A stretch of 64,000 nucleotides of DNA from Diogma glabrata. Lineage: Eukaryota > Arthropoda > Insecta > Diptera > Cylindrotomidae. The translations under genes were made by a program, and so were the position numbers. The stretch lies in NCBI GenBank assembly GCA_963693315.1, contig OY856186.1, forward strand, positions 85,491,116 through 85,555,115, given 5' to 3'. The notes beneath the pieces were generated by a model, which saw only the letters and a list, made by a program, of their open reading frames with translations, did not search any database and was not told the origin of the DNA. The number at the start of each line of letters is the position of its first letter. Within the stretch, counting starts at the first letter, position 1. Of the stretch, positions 23,527-36,045 are shown piece by piece.

Positions 23527-24830
23527 TTTATGAATCTTTTTTAAGAACAACATTGTGCGGAAAGATTTTAACTATTTTATTTGGTTCCCTCGAACATACA
23601 TAGATTAGAAAGTTCTACCTTATATAAACCAGAAAATAAATTTCGAACATTCAAAATGCAAAACTCCTATAATTTATCATTTGTTACAATCACAAAACTA
23701 TTATTTCTAAAATAATTCCAAAACTTCATTAACAATATTTTCAATCGAAAGTCAAATTTAATATAATGAGAATTATAATAGTAGAAAGGAAAAAATATAT
23801 CTTACAATATGTAAAGATATGTAAATCAAATGAAAGATTTTACAAAATTTTCTTTTTCGTGTGTATAGTATAACAAAATATAATCAGTTAATAGAAACAA
23901 TAATAAACGAATAATTTAACCTCTAAAAAGTAATGCATTTATTACTAAATGGTGGGCCATATAGAGTTACCGAAACACCTGTTCTCGTTGTTAAAATTCT
24001 TTGAGGTAGTGCATAGTAAAATAATATTTCCCCAAGAATGCGTACTCTAGTTCCTGTTATTACCGTATGAATTAACATGATGTTATGGTCTCTGTTTCGG
24101 CACCTAAGTTACCGGGACTTGTACAACAGAAGATATTATATAATATATATTTACCGGATTTGCTATCAGGCGCAATCCCAATTTGCAAATCTCTTATTAT
24201 TATTTAAAAAAAAGCTTTACATTATGTGCAGTAAGAATTCATAATTAAAATTTTAATTTAAAAATTTTCATTGGACATTTCAAATTCAAATAAAAATTTC
24301 GCCAAATAAAAATAAAATTAAACTCACCGGAATAGATTTTTACTTGTTGACGGAAATTTCTACAATATAAAATATAAATTCTGCTCAAACACAAAAATTC
24401 TAAATTCCTGATTGATTACTGTGGATCTTGAGTCCTTTTACCACACTCCGTTTCACCGATTAAGTATAGTGTTTGATAGTTTTCCAAACAATCACATATA
24501 TGATTTTGATAAGCTTTAGGTGGAAGACAATCACGTTAAGTTTGAAATGTTAAAGAATAGTGCACATTAAAGACAATCGTTGTCACGTTATCATAATTTG
24601 ATTGAGCATCTCTTTCTGATGCAAAAAGAATCGTTATCAGATTTCTGGAACTTTTTTTAACAGATGGTGAGTTCGTAACGCATTGAAATTCTAGAAATAA
24701 CTTTTTTTTTCTACACCCGTACTATAAAAATGGCCAAAATCCGTTTCATAATGATATCCATTTTGATACAGATTTTTCATAACGATACAGATTTTTAATC
24801 AATAGAAACCCATAGTTACATGGGTAACCC
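23527..24830. other. AT-rich non-coding stretch
   Basis: No coding frame, RNA gene, tandem array or inverted end recognised in this interval. Confidence 0.45.
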
Positions 24831-24835
24831 ATAGA

Positions 24836-25482
24836 AACATGCTGTGGATTTGACGTTTGTTGAAATTTTCGTGCTCAACTTCAATAATTATATTATCAAA
24901 ATGTCTGATATCAGCAATATAAAAAAATTCTTTTTTCTACTCCTATCACAGTAAATTATAAATTACATCACACTATCCATGACATTTAAATTGATTATTT
25001 CAAATAGCGTTTGGTAAGTAAAAAAAACGTGCGGTAATGGATTTTCATATATATATTACCGCACGCTTTTAATAAAAAGAAAAATTTGTATTTAAAGAAA
25101 AATTTAATTTTTTAAAATTAAATATTTCAATTCATTTTGACACAGAATAATGCAAATGCTACCACAATTTGTAAACTATTTGCATTTAACTTATAATTAT
25201 TATTCATTTTTTCAAGTAATTATATGCGTTTGGGCATTAAAACAAAGTCGTAGAAAAAGTATATAACATATCTCGAGTTGTAAAGCATTTTCCATGCTCG
25301 TGAAGATACTGCACTCGACGCTACGCGTCTCGTGCGCAAATTTTCCCTCGCATGTAAAATGCTATTTACAACTCTAGATATGTAATATACTATTATATTG
25401 CTGATATCAGACATTTTGAAAATATATATATAAGAATATATTCTAAGAAAATTTCAACAAAAGTCAAATGCACAGCATGTTT
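24836..25482. mobile_element. Nested-hairpin MITE next to LINE B
   Basis: Outer inverted ends AAACATGCTGTGGATTTGAC (24836) and its diverged complement near 25462-25482 are followed inward by TTGTTGAAATTTTC (24860) pairing with GAAAATTTCAACAA (25447). AATGTCTGATATCAGCAATA (about 24899) pairs with the sequence near 25396-25416. Two smaller hairpins lie inside: ACGTGCGGTAAT/ATTACCGCACG (25029-25070) and a GAGTTGTAAAGCATTTT / AAAATGCTATTTACAACTC pair (about 25275-25375). No coding capacity. Its right end meets the truncated 3' end of LINE B. Confidence 0.6.
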
Positions 25483-25499
25483 GATTGAAAAACTATGTG

Positions 25500-25640
25500 C
25501 TTGCCAAAAATTTCGGCTTGAAAAATATTTGTTGTGGTGCCTAAGACAACCGTTGTTCTAGGACCGAACACTCCTGCTCCCGTGCCCACATACGTTCGAG
25601 AACCATCTGTGTCCCAGATGCTGGCGTTATGTGGCAGTGA
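25500..25640 (-). pseudogene. LINE B RNase H start (truncated)
   Basis: The minus strand reads TDGSRTYVGTGAGVFG then IFQAEI, matching the first strands and the E-containing helix of RNase H (the D of TDGS and the E of QAEI are catalytic positions in the family). The rest of the domain is missing. RNase H in a LINE is typical of I, R1 and LOA groups, where it removes the RNA strand during cDNA synthesis. Confidence 0.7.
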
Positions 25641-25664
25641 CCGTATGTAGTTTTTAATACGATC

Positions 25665-26132
25665 TCAGGCCAATATCTTGACCTCAAAGGGCCTGTCCAA
25701 ATCTATTATTTTTGGCATACAATTTGAAATATGGTATGTATGCAGTTCAGTTTGTAATTCAGTAAGGATTTTAAGGTATCCGGATAGATTACTTGGCTTA
25801 AACCCTTCTGTGAGTTGCAGTCTATGAACGCTCAACACCGTTATAGATTTTACATGTAGATGGAATAGAGGAAGCTTTAGAAGAGTCTCTATTGCTGACG
25901 TTGGCGTGGTTTTGAAAGCACCTGTGGCACTAAGATACACAAACCTTTGTATTTTTGTAAACATATTTTGAGCATGACATGGCCACCAAACTAAAGTTGC
26001 ATATGAAAGAATTGGTTTTATAATACTTTCGTGCAACCAAAGTATCACTTTTGGGCTTTGACCCCATGTTTCAACGAATAGGTTTCTACATGTGAAGAAA
26101 ACTTTGTTTGCCTTATCGGAGATATATTTCAT
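25665..26132 (-). pseudogene. LINE B post-RT region
   Basis: An open frame of 155 codons includes KPILSYATLVWW and a TTPTSAIETLLKLPPLH-like segment (here KLPLFH). This stretch between RT and RNase H is conserved in arthropod R1/LOA-type LINEs. It is in a different frame from the RT upstream, so at least one frameshift separates them. Confidence 0.75.
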
Positions 26133-26330
26133 GTATGAGTTCTAGGTTAGTTTGCTATTCAGGACACCTAAATTTCTAACCTCTTTTGATGTTTGTATTG
26201 GATCGCCGTTTAGAACAGGAGAAATGAAATTAAAGTTCCTCCTGTTTGTGAAAACTACAATGCTTGGTTTTTGGGGGTTGATCGACAGTCCCAATCTGTT
26301 GCACCACTTTGATACAAGATTAAGAGCTGT

Positions 26331-26960
26331 CTAGATTCGACCAGCGACAATGCAGTCATGTTTCCCTCTAACCATGACTGCCAAGTCGTCGGCATAGCCT
26401 ACAGTGTTGTAGCCGGAATCATTTAGTTTGGTGAGGAGATTATCAGCCACCATTAGCCAAAGCAGTGTAGAGAGCACACTCCCTTGCGGGCAGCCTCTAG
26501 ATGCAGTAACAGTCACTGCATAATCACCTAGTGTAGCCATTATCTTCCGACTCTGCAGCATCTTGATAATTCACGCAATGATATGCGGGTTTATATTTGT
26601 CTTTGTGGCCATTTCAATGATAGCATTGAAGTGGACATTGTCAAAGGCTCCAGGTATGTCCATAAATGTACATACAAGTGCCTCCTAGTTTAGGGTGCTC
26701 TCAATTTCTTTCACCATTTTATGCAACGACGTTTCAGTAGATTTCCCAGTCTGATACGCGTATTGGCTTGAATTGAGAGGGTTTTGCTTAAGACATACAT
26801 GACGGATGTGATAGTCCAACATCTTTTCCTTTGTTTTTAATAGAAAAGATGTAAGACTTATAGGTCTGTATGATTTGGCTTCATTTGGTTTTTTCCTGGC
26901 TTGTGTATAAAAACAACTTTAGTTTCTCGCCATATCTGAGGAATGTAAGCAAGGCGAAAG
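26331..26960 (-). pseudogene. LINE B reverse transcriptase
   Basis: In order on the minus strand: WRETKVVFIHKPGKKP (about 26925), SYRPISLTSFLLKT, QYAYQTGKSTETSLH, GAFDNVHFN, then GCPQGSVLS (about 26468-26500) and the catalytic YADDLAV (about 26380-26400). In-frame stops and frameshifts interrupt it (for example at 26561-26575), so the enzyme is dead. The motif set is full-length, which shows the copy was once complete through RT. Confidence 0.85.
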
Positions 26961-27458
26961 CTTGCTTTGAACAAACGCATAGAATATGGAAGGATGATTT
27001 TTTTTCCATAGAATATGGAAGGATGATTTGACCGAAATTTATAGGGACCAAAGGGTTCTATGGCCCATCTCGCTCTGTTGGGGTTAAAATTGTGTTGGCT
27101 AAATGATCTGCAGTACTTTTAGTTGCAGGATCTAGAAGATGTACGTCTTCGTTGGCATTATCTTCCGTGCTCCATTCTATTAAGCCCGGAAAGTGGGTTT
27201 GAAGTAAAGTATCAAGTGTCTCAATGCAGCTGGTTGTATACGTACCACTTGGTTTGGAGATTGAGCCTAGAGGATTTATGTGATCAGACGACATCAATTT
27301 TTGAAGTCGAGCTGCAGCAGGCAGAATATCTATCGTATTGCAGAGCTCTTTCCAGCTATTCTTTTTTGATTGTCTGGGTTCTTTATTATAATTGGTTAGA
27401 GCTACTCGGTACTCTATCCAATTATTTGTTGTTTTTGCTAAGAGCTTACGACCTTTAT

Positions 27459-28340
27459 TTATTTATTCCTTTTCTTCTCCAAGTTACCATTCCACCAAGG
27501 TACATCTCTGAATCTTTTGGATTGAGTTATTGGAGTATTAAGGTTATATGCTTCAGTGATAATTTCTTGCAAATTATTTGCTGCAGAATCAAGCTCAAAT
27601 GTGGAGTTGATACTGCCGCAACTATTTACATTATTATGAAGATATATTGTGTAAAGTTCCCAGTTGGTTTTTCTCTGGTTTAGTACTGGGTCTTTGGGTA
27701 GTATTCTATGTTGAAACATATATAAGCATGATCAGACATAGAAGCTTCCTTTGCAACATGCCAATTATTAATATGGTTAGTAGCGTTTATGTTTGTTAAA
27801 GTAAGGTCAAGGACCTCACCTCTGATTGCGTTTCTAAAGGTAGGTTTACTACCTTTGTTTGCTATAAACATATTGCTTGTATACAAAAATTAAAGCAGAC
27901 GCTCCCGTTTTGTGTTAATGTTACTACTTCCCCACACGAAGTGATGAGCGTTAGCATCACACGCTATTATGAGGTTATAGTGGTTATTGTTGCAATACTT
28001 GATGAGTTTCTCTACCACTTCTGGTGGTATCTCGTCCTCATCCCCCCGGGAAGTATGCAGAAGCTAAAATGAGTTTACGAAATCCACCTTGAGGAAGATG
28101 AATTTCTATCTGGAGCGTTGTAAGATCTCTGCAGATAAATTCATTCAATGTAGATATTTTCAGATGTTTGTTGAAAAGAATCGCAGTTCTCGGTCTTTCC
28201 ACATCTGAGAAATAGATCAGTTTTGTATTTTTGTTTGACGATAGACCTTTTATTCTTTTACTGTCTGCCCACGGCTCCTGTATAAATGTAAGATTGTGAG
28301 CATCCTGTTCAATTAACCAGTTCAAATTAACTGAGGCCAT
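27459..28340 (-). pseudogene. LINE B AP-type endonuclease
   Basis: The frame 28340-28038 opens with ASVNLNWLIEQ and contains FIQEPW, the metal-binding Glu box of APE-type endonucleases. LILASAYFPG follows, and after a break EVLDLTLTN and SDHAYICFN (about 27730-27830), matching the D-L-T and S-D-H catalytic boxes. The part at 27719-27459 links to RT. This domain nicks target DNA to prime reverse transcription. At least two frameshifts are present. Confidence 0.8.
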
Positions 28341-28439
28341 TTCTTATCTGTGCAGATTAATCTGAAAGCAACTTAATTTAGGTATTACAGATTTTTGTCT
28401 ATATCGTACAGGTGTTCTGTCTGAGTTAGAGTAAGCTGT

Positions 28440-28860
28440 CAATCAAACATTACCCTAGAGTCAGACAAGGTATGTTTGCTGTCTGGTTTAGGATAAGCTG
28501 ATGAATCAGACATGATCCTAGAGTAGGATATGGTGCACAGATTTGGTGTTAGTTTATGTGATGCGTTTGGAGAAGCATCGCTCTCATTTAAACCTTTATT
28601 ATTTTCCATACAGTATTTATGTAGAATAAAGGGAGGTACATTGGGCAACCACAACAGAGCCCTGTGTTTTGGTAAAGCATTTATTAAAACTGAAGGGCGC
28701 CAGGTCTCTAGAGTCCCGTACTAGCGATCAAGCACCCCCTTGACCATGCTAAGCTATCAGCGTACGTGTCTAACTTAGCTTTGGGTTTTGAACTTGATCT
28801 TGGCTTTGATTTTCACGTAAGACCTTACGGCATAGGTGAACCTAACGTTGTCATTGAGTC
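28440..28860 (-). pseudogene. LINE B ORF1 C-terminal remnant
   Basis: Assigned from position upstream of the endonuclease and from collinear similarity to 44920-45125 (shared AGCTTAGCATGGTCAAG, CTAGTACGG, ATGCTTCTCCAAACGCAT or close variants). It carries a short internal duplication of about 55-60 bases (GATAAGCTGATGAATCAGAC with a variant near 28430). ORF1 proteins bind element RNA; I see no zinc knuckle in this fragment. Confidence 0.5.
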
Positions 28861-31200
28861 TACTGAGCCCCATCCCTGACAAGTCCATCGATAGGGCGGA
28901 TGTTCGATAAATAGAAGCCGATTTGATTAATTTTATTATTTTGTTTACACAAAACATATGCGGTCGAGGTCATATGAAATGTATACTCGAGGGTCATTAT
29001 AAAAGTTAATTCAATTGTTTGCAAAAATGTGTAATTACAGAGAGATATCACATAACAGAGAGATATCATCCACTAATTAGACAATATTCAATAATAATAC
29101 TGGTGTATCGTAAAAGTCTGGTTAACAAATCAAACAAACTAAAACTTACTTATAAAACAATTATCCACAGATCCGTAGTTAAGTAAATTAAACTTTAAAA
29201 ATTGGTGCAACATTTGAACGAATTAACTAAAGTTCTATTGCAACAATGATAATGCTTACTGCATACATATAATATAATTAAAAGAGTGTAATCAATTCAT
29301 TCCAAGTGAATTCCGGAAACGTTTCATTAATGACCATAAAAGTAAAACAAATAATAAAATATTTACTCCACATTTTAAACATTCTACAAAAACTTTGTAC
29401 ATATACATAAATGTATCTTTGCAAAAGCAAACATAAAATCAAAAGTAATTTTGTTACTTTAGATACATTCTAAATCTATTATTATTATTTTCCTAACAAC
29501 AACACCAACTATAAATATGCTCAAGGTAAGAAAAAAAATAACCAAACACTAAATGGAGGCGTGTGCCTTCTCGTGCAAAAATTATTTTCGTTACAATATG
29601 TTGCGCAATCTGTTGCAATTTTGTCTTTCGTTTTCAAACAAAAATTTAAAAATAAAATTTATTGTAAATATTAGATAATTGTGGTTAATTTTTTTTCTTC
29701 ATTTTTTAAAACATTGTAAGAAATGTTATAGAAAAAAATAAATGAACATAAATTAAAAATAAGAAATCTTTAAGAAAAATCGAACAAACTATTTTAATTT
29801 ATTGGAATTGTTTTGCTGTTAGATATGAGATATGTCAGTTTGGTTTGTGTCATTTTAATGTACGGAAACAGTTGGTAGAACTATTACTATGGTTATTACA
29901 TCTTTGAATGGTGGATTTTTTAATGATTATTGATTGTTATTTTTTATTATGATGTAGAATTAGATTTATTTGTAAGTAAATGTAATTATTGCTGTTGTGA
30001 AATCGTAAGCAATTGTGGCTTTTCTTTATAAATTATGACATTTAAGCTTAAAATATTTATTTTGGTATCATATTGGTAGAGTCAGTTTCTGATAGAAACA
30101 GAAATGTTTTAGTCGCAGAATTCTTGTATATACATACATACAATATCAGGGACTATAATCAAAATCATATAATATTCTCCTCATAACTCTTGATGATGTT
30201 CTAAAGCGATAAAAGTATATTTTAAATAAAGCATTTTATTTATAAATCCTGTTTAAAGAGTACAAAATCATGGTTTTCAAACTTCGTTATTTTTTGTATA
30301 ATACACCTCTCCCTCCAAGTTCTTAAGAGGGTCTGATGTTATTATTATACGGCAAACCCATGTATTTTAATCTGTACCACTCACAAGGCATGAAAATCTA
30401 AAATTTTGTGGTTGTTTTAAAATTCCAATGCATGATTACAATTTGATTGATGATTATTCAGTTAGTCCATATATTCTAAGCCACGGTTATGCTTATTAGG
30501 GATTATTTGCAACTGGTTTGGATGAGCTGGAAGTTTCATTTGCAACATTAATTACCATAATAGAAAAATGATGCAAATTCAGATACTCATTATTTGATTT
30601 TGTTTGAACAGTTATCAATCCAAGTCTGGTAAAAAATTATTATTATTTCTGTAGGTGGGATGGTATTGGTTTATTAGTATTCCATCATTAACTCGACTAC
30701 AATTCCAACAGTTGTTGAGCTATTTTTATTTTAAATTTTGGTAAATGATTTGTTTTTATATAGGGCTGAGTGATTTCCTATTTCAAGCGCAGTTTTTGTG
30801 GACTATTTTCAACTTCCAATAAAAAAAATTTATGTTCGATAGCAGTATGAAAGATTTGAAGCAGTTTTGTAGAAACTAAGCATGACGTATTAAGAATTGG
30901 TTAGATTTTGTACAACATTGCAAAAGCAAGTTTGGAGGGATTTTGAGATCACTTGTTTATGTTTATTCTAATAATTCCAATCTATTTACAATTCTTATAT
31001 CCCTTTGTTAAGTTTAACAAATAAAAGTTTAGTAGTATTAAGTTAATAAATAAAATTTGATTTAAAATATTTCCAATAATTCTGCATTCATTTGTTATAT
31101 AGATAAATGAAATACAAATAAATAAGCGGATCTGTACTTAACCGACGAATCCGGTTATCAGAATCTCCTATATGTTTTATTTAAAAAAAAACTACGTAAG
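28861..31200. other. AT-rich non-coding stretch
   Basis: Long low-complexity AT-rich sequence with no recognisable gene, RNA, terminal repeat or tandem array. Small hairpins such as GTTTCTGATAGAAAC (30086) are within chance expectation. Confidence 0.5.
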
Positions 31201-32060
31201 GGCAAAGTAGCGGTCAGGGTAGTATCTAGTAAAAAGTAGGTGCAAGGAGTAACAGTCTGCAGCTGCCTTGCGGTCATCTCAGCTCACCTGATCCCTCCTT
31301 GCTGCTGCTTCCTCTCGATGCACAAACTCATGAACATCCAGTGAATGGCTATAACCAGTAAAGAGAGGTACCCAGTTTGAGTCATAATGACTTAAATTGT
31401 CTCTGCGGTCCTCCCAAAATCCTCCGAACGGTAATATTAGGAGCGTTATTATGACCCTGAGGAAACTATTGTAAGGTGGTAGAGCTAAAGGTGGATTATA
31501 AAAAAGATTTTCCGCTCTTAGTGCTAGAGTCACACGTGCAATGTTGTGACACTTTTAGTGGTTTTTGTTTTTGCCACCGTTGCTACTTATGTCCCAATTC
31601 ACCCAGCACCCCCTCAGGATCTGTAGCTGGTGAGCAATGGTGTTGATCTATCAGTCGGTTGGAAATGCGGTGACTGGATTGGAGACTTAATGTTTCGCTT
31701 ACCGTGGTCAACACCCTGTTGCTGCGGCAAAGAATTCATGATTTCCCATGCTGGTCCTAACTGCGTCCCTCTTGCAAATCCTCTCACTCACCCAATCTGC
31801 ATGCTCTTTCCATATAATGTCTCACTTTATTGATAACGCCCGTCAAATATGGAATGATAACCGAATGTCATAAACTCCTAGCTGCCCTAGCAATCATTAC
31901 ACTTGCCATCGCTATTAGTTCTGATTCCCCCCCCCCATTTCTGATCAGGTCCCTGGCGTGCAAATTTAATAGCAGAATCCCAGAACTTGTAGCATACTCC
32001 CTCAATTCCTCCACTCAATTACAACCATTGGTGTTCGCTCCTCTCAGCCGCTAATTCAGT
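31200..32060. other. Island of more balanced base composition, unassigned
   Basis: This ~860-base island is clearly less AT-rich than its neighbours and opens several modest frames on both strands (31279-31533 minus, 31630-32054 plus). None shows a domain I can name. The composition shift suggests a transferred or transposon-borne fragment, possibly a decayed coding region. Frames are broken (31630-31833 and 31830-32054 are adjacent but in different phases). Confidence 0.35.
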
Positions 32061-32960
32061 GTCCTCTAGACCAAAGAATGTTATCATATGTTGTCATAGA
32101 ATGTTATCATATCTGCTCTGATGGAAAACTGAAATTATAATATTTTTAATTTTAACTAAGTAAATGATCGGCATCGATCGAAATCAAAATTGATCGTAAA
32201 TATTTTTTGAAGATTCAAATGAGATGTTAATTTTGTAGTTGATAGAATTGATAGAACTTATCAAGTTTTTAGAATATGATAAGTACTTAGTAAGGTGTTG
32301 ATTTAGGTGCTTATTTAGGTGTGAAGTAGTATTTTGAGAATCTATAGTCTGAAAATAGTTTTGTGAAATTCTAAAGAGATGTTACATAGTATTTTTATAG
32401 ATTTTGTAGAAGTTAATAAGTTTATCGAGAGTAAAAAGTTCTTATTTAAATGCAACTAAGGATGAAGAAAACTAAAATAGGTTTATTTGAGAATGTCTAC
32501 TACTTAAATCGTAGTTAAAGTTCGACTCAGGTACGCTCTAAAAGCAAAAATGTAATAGTTGGCTTTATATGGCCAATAAATTCTACAGGCATAAGCGGCT
32601 TTTTTGTATACCTGATTATTGTGTGAGTATCATTATTATAATTCTTAAATCATTTCAATCTCTTCATAAAGCTATCGAAATGGGAACGACACATTTATAT
32701 TATGTAAGATAATGTTTTTTTGCGGTGTTTCGTAGGATTTAAAAATCATCCATTACCGTCAGAATAAAGCAAAAACTTCACTCTAAGGAATAGAAACGAG
32801 AGGTTAAAATTATTTCAATTGGTGTTGAAGTTACCCTCCCAAAAATTTTGGCAACTTACATGATGATGCAAGAAAAATTTCTTGTACACAGACAAAAAAT
32901 ATTGCGACGCTGATGCATAGGCTGACTTCACCACAGCTCAGGAAACATAGTGTTCTGGAT
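32060..32960. other. Non-coding stretch, nothing recognised
   Basis: AT-rich sequence without supported features. Confidence 0.45.
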
Positions 32961-32961
32961 A

Positions 32962-33173
32962 TATAATGAGCTAATATCCATCAAATACTTTAATTAAAAG
33001 GTAACCAATTTTATAGACTTCGTAGTTATAATAATAAAAATATTAAAGAAAGCAGTAGTATCCGTTTGTTGGGATACTCCTGCTTTTTTTAATATTTTTA
33101 TAATTAGAAATACGAAATCTATAAAATTGGTTAGCTTTTAATTCAAGTATTTGATGGATATTAGCTCATTATA
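32962..33173. mobile_element. Palindromic MITE (about 212 bp)
   Basis: TATAATGAGCTAATATCCAT at 32962 is mirrored by ATGGATATTAGCTCATTATA ending at 33173. Arms of about 95 bases pair almost throughout (CAATTTTATAGA, AATATTAAA, AGCAGTAGTATCC with GGGATACTCCTGCT). TA at both ends fits Tc1/mariner-like TA targeting. No coding capacity. Confidence 0.85.
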
Positions 33174-33209
33174 TTCTGTTGTTTGTTATAATTCTATTGT
33201 AGGAGAAAA

Positions 33210-35680
33210 AGTAAAAAAGAAATTTTACCGGAAGTGGCAAACCGGATGTTAGGATGCAGAACTGTTATGAACCGTACTAAATGTTTATGTACCAAGATTC
33301 ATCCATTTCGATTATCAGGTACAGATGTTATTGAGCTTCCAAAATAACAGGTGCTTGGAGGACCCCCTACCACTTTGTTCACTATCGCTAAAAAACTGAT
33401 CAGTTCTTTGCCATACATATTTGCGAATGTTGTATGTTGTATGCTTCCAACAAACATTGAAACAATAAACAGGTGTTCGGGAGGACCCCCACCACTTATC
33501 CCAATATTGTCCAAAAACTAATCAATTCTTTGTCATTTAAGTTTTCATCTTTTTTCAAAGGGTCATTAAAATTGATTAATGAATGAAGTCTCTATGCTCC
33601 CAGCAAACTGTAAAAACAACGTGTGAAAAGTCAGCAGTTGTATGGTAGACCCCCCGCCACTTTGAAAAATGTGTTACAAAAGATGATAATGATCTTCTTA
33701 CACTAATTGGAACCTTTTCCAATAGTTTTATCATAATCACTTCGTTATTGTAGGCTGTAGTGTGCATAAACACAGTGAAAAAACTTCCAAAGAATAAAAA
33801 AAAAAATTTTTACCGGAAGTAAAAAACCGGATGTTGGGATTAAGGACTGTTGTAAACCAACAGTAACTAAATGCTCATGTACCAAGTTTCATCCAATTCA
33901 ATTATCAGGTACAGATGTTATTGAGCTTTTAAAAAAACAGGTGTTTGGGACACCCCCTACCACTTTGTTCACAATCGCTCAAAAACTAATCAGTTCCTCG
34001 CCATACATGTTTGTATTTTTTCCAAAGTGTCATCAAAATTCGTTCACGAACGAATGCTGTGTGCTCCCAACAAACATTAAATAAAAGGGCGACACAGTAA
34101 ACAGGTGATCGGGAGGCCACGTACCACTTATCCCAATATTGTCCAAAAACTAATGAGTTCTCTGTCATTTAAGTCTCCATTTTTTCCAAAGTGTCATTAG
34201 AATTGATTAATAATGAAGTCTGTATGCTCCCAACAAACTTTAAAAACAAAGTGTGAAAATTCAGCAGTTGTATGGTAGACCCCCCCGCCACTTGATCAAT
34301 GTGTCCCAAAAGATGGAAATTAACTTCTCACACTAATTGGACACTTTTTCATAAGTTTCATCATAATCACTTCACTATTGGAGGCTGTAGTGTGCATGAA
34401 CACAGTGAAAAAAATTGAAAATTTGCAAAAAAAAAATTTTACCGGAAGTGAAAACCCGGAAGTTGAGATGCAGAACTATTGTGAACCGTACTAAATGCTT
34501 ATGTACCAAGTTTCATCCAATTCGATTATCAGGTACATATGTTATTGAGCTTTCAAAAAAACACGTGTATTGGACACCCCCCACCACTTTGTTCAATATC
34601 GCTCAAAAACTAATCAGTTCCTTGCCATCCATGTTTGCATCTTTTGCCAAAGTGTCATCAAAATTCGTTCACGAACGAATGATGTGTGCTCCCAACAAAC
34701 ATTGAAAAAAGTGTGAAACATTAAACAGGTGTTCGGGAGGACCCCCGCCACTTATCCCAATATTGTCCAAAAACTAATCAGTTGTTTGTTACTTAATTTT
34801 TCATCTTTTTTCAAAGTGTCATTAAAATTGATTAATGAATGAAGTCTGTTTACCCCAGCAAACTTAAAAAGTAAAGTGTGAAAAGTCAGCATTTGTATAG
34901 TAGACCCCCGCCACTTTGATCAATGTGTCCCAAAAGATGATGATTATTTTCTTACACTAATTTAAACCTTTTCCTTAAGTTTCATCATAATCACTTCATT
35001 ATTGTAGGCTGTAGTGTGCATAAAGACACTGAAAAATCTTCAAAAAAGTACAAAAAAAATTTTTTTACCGGAAGTGAAAAACCGAAAGTTGGGATGCAGA
35101 ACTATTGTGAACCGTACTAAATACTCATGTACCAAGTTTCATCCAATTCGATTATCAGGTACAGATGTTATAGAGCTTTCAAAACAACAGGTGCTCCAGG
35201 GACCCCACACCATTTTGATCACTATCGCTCAAAAACTAATCAATTCCTTGTCATACAAGTTTGCATCTTTTACCAAAGCGTCATCAAAATTCATTCACGA
35301 ATGAATGTTTTATGCTCCCAGCAAACATAAAAACATTGTGGAAAAAACCACCTGTTGTATGATGGACCCCAAAACCTTTTATCCAATGTACTCTAAAAGC
35401 TGATAAAATCGTTCTCATGTTACTTGAAAGCTTTACCAACGTTTCATGAAAATCGAACGGTAATTGTAGACTACAGTAGGGATAATCACCTGGAAAAAAA
35501 CTTTTTAACCGGAAGTGACAAACTGGAAGTTGGTATGCACAAATATTGGAAACTGTGCTAAAACCTTATATACTAAGTTTCAATAAGATCATAGTCCGGG
35601 ATTAGAAGTTATTCAAGATTTAAACATAGAGGTGTTCGGGAGACCCCCCGCCATTTCGTCCAAATTTGAAATGAATCCAG
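33210..35680. repeat. Higher-order tandem array, ~0.6-kb units
   Basis: The marker TTTTACCGGAAGTG (or TTTTAACCGGAAGTG) occurs at 33223, 33808, 34437, 35063 and 35503, giving units of 585, 629 and 626 bases and a short last unit of 440. Each unit contains sub-repeats built on AACAGGTGTTCGGGAGGACC, CCCCGCCACTT and CCAAAAACTAATCAGTTC. Short open frames at 34415-34705 and 35014-35304 come from the repeat. I cannot assign a parent element; the adjacent MITE at 32962 may be unrelated. Confidence 0.85.
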
Positions 35681-35884
35681 ATCTTCTATTTTCAAGTGAA
35701 CCTGTATCATTTCTTACAAAAAAAAACAATTTTGTCGATTTTTTTTTATGTATTCATTATTTTTTATTGAGAATTTTTGAGATCAATTAAACTCAAGTAA
35801 GTAAAGAAGTAATTCGAATTTTTTCAATTCAAAGTTATGGTTTGAAGTTTCTCAGAAAAAACTCCAATTCACATTTTTCGTGTT

Positions 35885-36045
35885 GCGGATGAATTCGAAC
35901 CTTCCTCGTCAGTACCTGGGCTCGAATCCTTGGGCAGACACGCCATCGATTACGCCGTTGTGGCGATGACAATTTCGAAGTTGAAATTTCTTCATCACTT
36001 ATTTATTTTTGCTTAAGCTGAATTTTTTCACTGTCATTCGACTGC
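35885..36045 (-). mobile_element. tRNA-derived SINE-like repeat (copy 2)
   Basis: On the minus strand it contains GATGAAGAAATTTCAACTTC, a decayed A box (CGGCGTAATCG), GTGTCTGCC and a B box GGTTCGAATTC with one change at the last consensus base. Order and spacing match 7355-7500. Beyond the B box it continues with GGAGTTTTTTCTGAGAAACT, also seen near 40993. Confidence 0.65.

Larger units (their letters stand above)
25495..28860 (-). mobile_element. LINE B: degraded R1/LOA-type non-LTR retrotransposon
   Basis: On the minus strand the usual order is preserved: an ORF1-like tail (28440-28860), AP endonuclease (28340 to about 27460), RT (about 26960-26335), the RT-C region (26132-25665) and the start of RNase H (about 25640-25500). 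It is 3'-truncated where the hairpin MITE lies. A second piece of the same ORF1 region lies at 44920-45125 on the plus strand. R1/LOA grouping is inferred from the GCPQGSVLS and YADDLAV motifs and the RNase H domain. Confidence 0.8.

Noticed and set aside
27123..27683. 186-codon plus-strand frame
   Set aside because: Antisense to LINE B between endonuclease and RT; hydrophobic look comes from complementing that sequence, no independent support.
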